A model generated the notes under the pieces. That model searched no databases, was not told the origin of the DNA, and was given only the letters and a program-made list of their open reading frames with translations. Below, piece by piece: positions 60,566 to 64,000 of a stretch of DNA of 64,000 bases (position 1 is its first letter; every line of letters begins with the position of its first letter). Origin of the DNA: Phanerodontia chrysosporium (lineage: Eukaryota; Basidiomycota; Agaricomycetes; Polyporales; Phanerochaetaceae); assembly GCA_001910725.1 (NCBI GenBank), contig MJGA01000011.1, forward strand, positions 620,001 through 684,000, given 5' to 3'. The translations under genes were made by a program, and so were the position numbers.

Positions 60566-61829
60566 GAGTGAATGGGAATGTAGAACTTGGGTATCGGTCA
60601 TACTACTCGGAGGACTGCTTTTATACGAGCCAGCAGCTGCGATGGGCTTCGCACTTGTTGGAGGCGATGGCTGCGTGAGACCAAACCCCGGCGTGACAGA
60701 AGACGGTATATCCCAACTGTCTCTGGTGCATCCGGTATATCCGTACGCCAAGCATTATAGTCCGTTGTCCGACCGCTGTCTCGCTGAGTCCAATTATGCG
60801 TATAGAACATAGTCCTGCTTGTAAGCATAGCGATTGACGTGGTGAGGTAGCACTCACGGGTGACTTGGTCGAGCAGAGCTGCCTTGAATGCGACATGCGG
60901 ATTCCTGGCTCGCATGCGCTCTTACCTACCACTTCAAGCAAGTACCTTGGTCAGTATGATTCAGTAGTAACAGTACGATGAGGGTTATTACCGACCGGAC
61001 TGTCTCGTACGTGAAAATCGCCAAGTTCGAGGCGTATCTCTGATTGGGAGAGGCAAGTTAGAGTCTCGCAGGACTTGCTGGGAACGCTCGGTGAACTACC
61101 GCCAATGCGGCGAAAGGTACCACGCCCGGTAGCGTCACTCATGATGTTACCAGAGGAAGTTGCAGGTGCCCTGCATCAGTGCAGAAGCCCCGGAGTCTGT
61201 GAAGCTTCTCAGGGTTCACGAGATGCAACCGGGTATCTGTCAAAGTCGCCATTTGAAAGACAACAATGCCAGCGATACCCACGGGAGGTATATAAAGCGG
61301 TTATCTGCGGAGATGCTGCGTGAACTCCATGGAACCTCTGTGATACCTTGTGCTGAGCACGCCATGGTTGTTTCTACATGGATTAAGAGTTCTTCAGATG
61401 ATTTTGAGGTAATATCACCGAGCCAGTAGCCAATCCATCCCTCGGGAACCCGAAACGCTCGGGCAGAAAGCGTGACGGGAGCACGGAATTTGGGGTCTTC
61501 AGCCACAGAGGCAGGCGAGGTCATTTGTCTCGGTCAAGTGGCGACAACTGGTATGTATGACTGAGGTCCATGTTGTGCACAGTGTATAGACTGCACAGGC
61601 CTGGCCATGCTGGCTGGACGTGGGATAGCAGAGGACAAACCGAGGATGTGATAGAGTTTCGGGATAGAGGTTGTAGATGCCGAGTTTGGGACTTGTCGAC
61701 ACGGAAATTCGGCGAACGTCGAGCGTAGCGCTGCTCAGGCACCGCCGTCGGCCTGCCTATCACTTGAGCTTGAACCTTGGGCATGGCCTCTTCGTCTCTC
61801 GACCCCCCATCTCCTGCATAGCCTGGTCT
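60566..61829. other. Region between the secreted array and the OPT gene
   Basis: About 1.26 kb. It holds the copy D promoter at the left and the OPT promoter at the right. The middle carries two protein-like minus-strand frames (61240-61524 and 60951-61142) that cannot be joined with confidence. Confidence 0.4.
61240..61524 (-). CDS. Possible small hypothetical protein
   Basis: An ATG-initiated frame of 94 codons opens MTSPASVAEDPKFRAPVTLS and includes VPEGWIGYWLGDIT. Its composition is more protein-like than neighbouring frames. GTATCA after ACSAQ could be a donor leading to a shorter exon. No family, signal peptide or partner is recognised, and the frame could be chance. Confidence 0.2.
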   Translation of the reverse strand: MTSPASVAEDPKFRAPVTLSARAFRVPEGWIGYWLGDITSKSSEELLIHVETTMACSAQGITEVPWSSRSISADNRFIYLPWVSLALLSFKWRL

Positions 61830-64000
61830 ATGTCTGACACAGACCCACCGTCCGGTCCAACCCCAGAGCCTCCCAAGGCTCTCTACGAGTTCGATTCCGT
61901 CAAGTGGGAGCTCCAGCAGGACGCAGAGCATGGCGGCACTGGTCGTGCGTGATATCTCTATTCGACTGTGCACACCACATTGATCCCACCCGTCCCCCTA
62001 GCCGTTGTCGTGAGTCGCCTTCTGTCCCATGTGCACTGCGCTTCTTGACGCTCGAGGCAGAGCATAGTAGACGACGAGTACTACGGAGATCCAAATATCG
62101 ACCTGGACGCGGAATACCTCGGTAATGTCCGTTATCTTGCTCTCACGACGCACGCTAATCCGCAAGGCGAGTAGAAGATGAGTCTCCGTATCCCGAAGTA
62201 CGCTCCGCCGTGGCCAATACGGACGACCCCGACATGCCCGCGGGGACGCTACGCGCATGGATGCTCGGGCTGCTATGGGCAATCGTAATTCCAGGCGTGA
62301 ACCAGTTCTACTTCTTCCGATTTCCAAACATTACCGTGGGACCGGTATGTCTTGGTTGCACGCATCGCGCTTTCCACGAACTCAACCGCGTCCGCAGCTC
62401 GTCGCGCAGCTTCTGACATTTCCCCTCGGACGTCTGGTTGCCCGTTTCCTCCCACACAGACGAATATTTGGGCACAGTCTCAACCCAGGGCCATTCACAA
62501 TCAAGGAACATGTAGTGGTCACGATCATGGCGGGCGTTGGTGCGGTCTCTGCTTACGGGGTAGGCATTCTGTTTTGGAGGTTCCTCACAGTTTGTCCATA
62601 TGCTCATGTACTCGTTAGACTGATATCGTCGCGGTCCAGCGATTCCAATACAACCAGGTGTATGACTTTGGATACCAGTTCCTGGTAGTGATGTCGACAC
62701 AACTCATAGGATTCTCAATCGGCGGTATCGCGAAGCGCTTCCTTGTTTCGCCGCCTTCAATGAGTAGGTGCTTCTAGCCTGTCTTCGAGCATAGGCACTC
62801 ACCTAGATGGACCAGTCTGGCCTTCGAACCTGGTTTATTGTGCCCTGTTCAACACTCTACATGCCCAGTGGTATGTGGGGTTTGGCAAGCGGGGCGGCGT
62901 CAGCCGAGAGCGGTTCTTTGTCCTAGCTTTTACCGCTGCCACGGTCTGGTGTGAGTGCTTTGTCTCCTCCCGACGATTGGTTCGCTTAACCTGGCTGGGA
63001 AGACTTCGTGCCTGGCTATCTATTCACAGCCCTCTCGTACCTCTCCTGGGTATGCTGGATAAGACCGAATGATGGTACGTGCTGCCCTGATGCGACCCTT
63101 GTGCTACCCTGATGGAGCTTATGATGTATCGCAGTTGTACTCAACCAGTTGTTTGGTTATCAAAGCGGCCTCGGCATGTCGCTGATAACACTTGACTGGT
63201 CCCAGATCGCCTTTATCGGCTCCCCCTAGCCACGCCATGGTGGGCAGAAGGAAACGTAGCCTTCGGCTTCGTTTTCTTCTTCTGGGTCATCGTGCCTCTA
63301 CTCTACTACACGAATGTCTGGGACTCGCAGTTTATGCCAGTCCTCTCCCGGGGGACCTTCGACAACACTGGAGCGCCTTACGATGTCAACCGCATCTTGA
63401 CCGACTCTGCCTTCGATATGAAGAAGTACCAGGGATACAGTCCCCTCTTCCTGCCGACGGCATTCGTTATCTCCTATGCCCTCAGCTTCGCTAGCGTAAC
63501 GGCCACGATCGTACACGTCTTCCTGTACTATCGCAAACAGATCATGGTGCAAGCCCGCCGCTCCCTCGCAGAGCAGCCCGACATCCACGCGCGGCTCATG
63601 TCACAGTACCCGCAGGTCCCCGACTGGTGGTACCTGTGTATCTTCGTGACCATGTTCGCCTTCGGGGTCATTGCCATCGAGATCTATCCGACGCAGATGC
63701 CGGTGTGGGCCTTCGTGCTCGCGCTTGCGGTTGCATTCGTCTACACGATCCCAATAGGCATCATCCAGGCGGTCACCAACCAGCAGATTGGACTCAACGT
63801 GATCACGGAGCTGATCATTGGATATGCTCTCCCGGGACAGCCCCTCGCGATGATGTTGTTCAAGACATGGGGATACAATGTAAGTACGTTCACCGTCTGT
63901 ACTAGAACTTTACTTACCATCTGCTACAGACGATGTCTCAGGCGTTGACATTCACTTCGGACATGAAGCTAGGGCATTACATGAAGATACCGTGCGTTTC
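61830..64000 (+). CDS. Oligopeptide transporter (OPT family), 5' part, one frame break
   Basis: Nine exons are visible (61830-61941, 62068-62121, 62172-62344, 62398-62559, 62619-62763, 62807-62950, 63003-63074, 63135-63879, 63930-63991 and on). OPT proteins are proton-coupled importers of small peptides such as glutathione at the plasma membrane. Family blocks are VRSAVANTDDPDMPAGTLRA, FFRFPNITVGPLVAQLLTFP, NPGPFTIKEHVVVTIMAGVG, QRFQYNQVYDFGYQFLVVMS, RFLVSPPSM, GPVWPSNLVYCALFNTLH, LSYLSWVCWIRPNDVVLNQL and LPTAFVISYALSFASV. PVWAFVLALAVAFVYTIPIG and GLNVITELIIGYALPGQPLA follow, with at least nine membrane spans. In exon 8 the C run 63222-63226 must gain one C: as written, IGSP is followed by TAG, while the repair gives IGSPLATPWWAEGN. 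The last exon stops at a donor GTGCGT near the window end. Confidence 0.93.

Noticed and set aside
63135..63300. OPT gene read as a pseudogene because of TAG after IGSP
   Set aside because: One added C in the run just before gives a perfect family match, and the following 600 nt are open and conserved. The many similar breaks elsewhere in the window favour an error.

Overview
The window is nuclear DNA of a filamentous basidiomycete, most likely an Agaricomycete. Reading frames are broken by many short GT-AG introns of about 45-70 nt. The gene set is fungal: the chitin-synthase chaperone CHS7, a PHO80-type cyclin, fungal LysM proteins and an OPT transporter. No rRNA, tRNA, CRISPR or bacterial operon structure was found. 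A species cannot be named from the sequence alone.

Layout. 1-4.4 kb: the meiosis gene SPO22/ZIP4 (minus strand, 3' end outside the window), divergent from a 107-residue membrane protein. 5.1-14.3 kb: a PHO80-like cyclin inside a GC-rich, gene-poor island. 14.3-22.2 kb: a compact housekeeping block with BCAT, a GPALPP/DUF3752 protein, a FabG-like SDR, CHS7 and an ADAL-type deaminase. 23.3-33.7 kb: a patchier region with two LysM secreted proteins, MED21, a cysteine-poor secreted protein and its broken second copy, a GNAT acetyltransferase, and a membrane-anchored coiled-coil protein. 34.2-42.3 kb: mitochondrial GluRS tail to tail with the N-end-rule ligase UBR1. 43.1-47.3 kb: an uncharacterised gene with a long GC-rich upstream region. 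47.3-53.8 kb: a GT25 glycosyltransferase, TRAPP subunit Trs33, UTP18 and a small single-pass membrane protein. 54.1-60.6 kb: a tandem array of four related small secreted proteins of no family I recognise. 61.8-64.0 kb: the 5' part of an OPT oligopeptide transporter.

The array at 54-60.6 kb is the best candidate for something undescribed. Its four genes share one strand, a three-exon structure, a signal peptide followed by a Lys-Arg processing site, two invariant cysteines and a TATA-like box about 55 nt upstream of the ATG. The LysM/secreted-protein region at 23-33 kb shows traces of a local duplication.

Important caveat. At least eleven otherwise well-preserved genes contain a one-base frame break, and most are repaired by adding or removing one base in a short homopolymer. 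Where I give a protein length for such a gene, it assumes that repair. I read these breaks mainly as consensus errors rather than decay, but raw reads are needed to decide.
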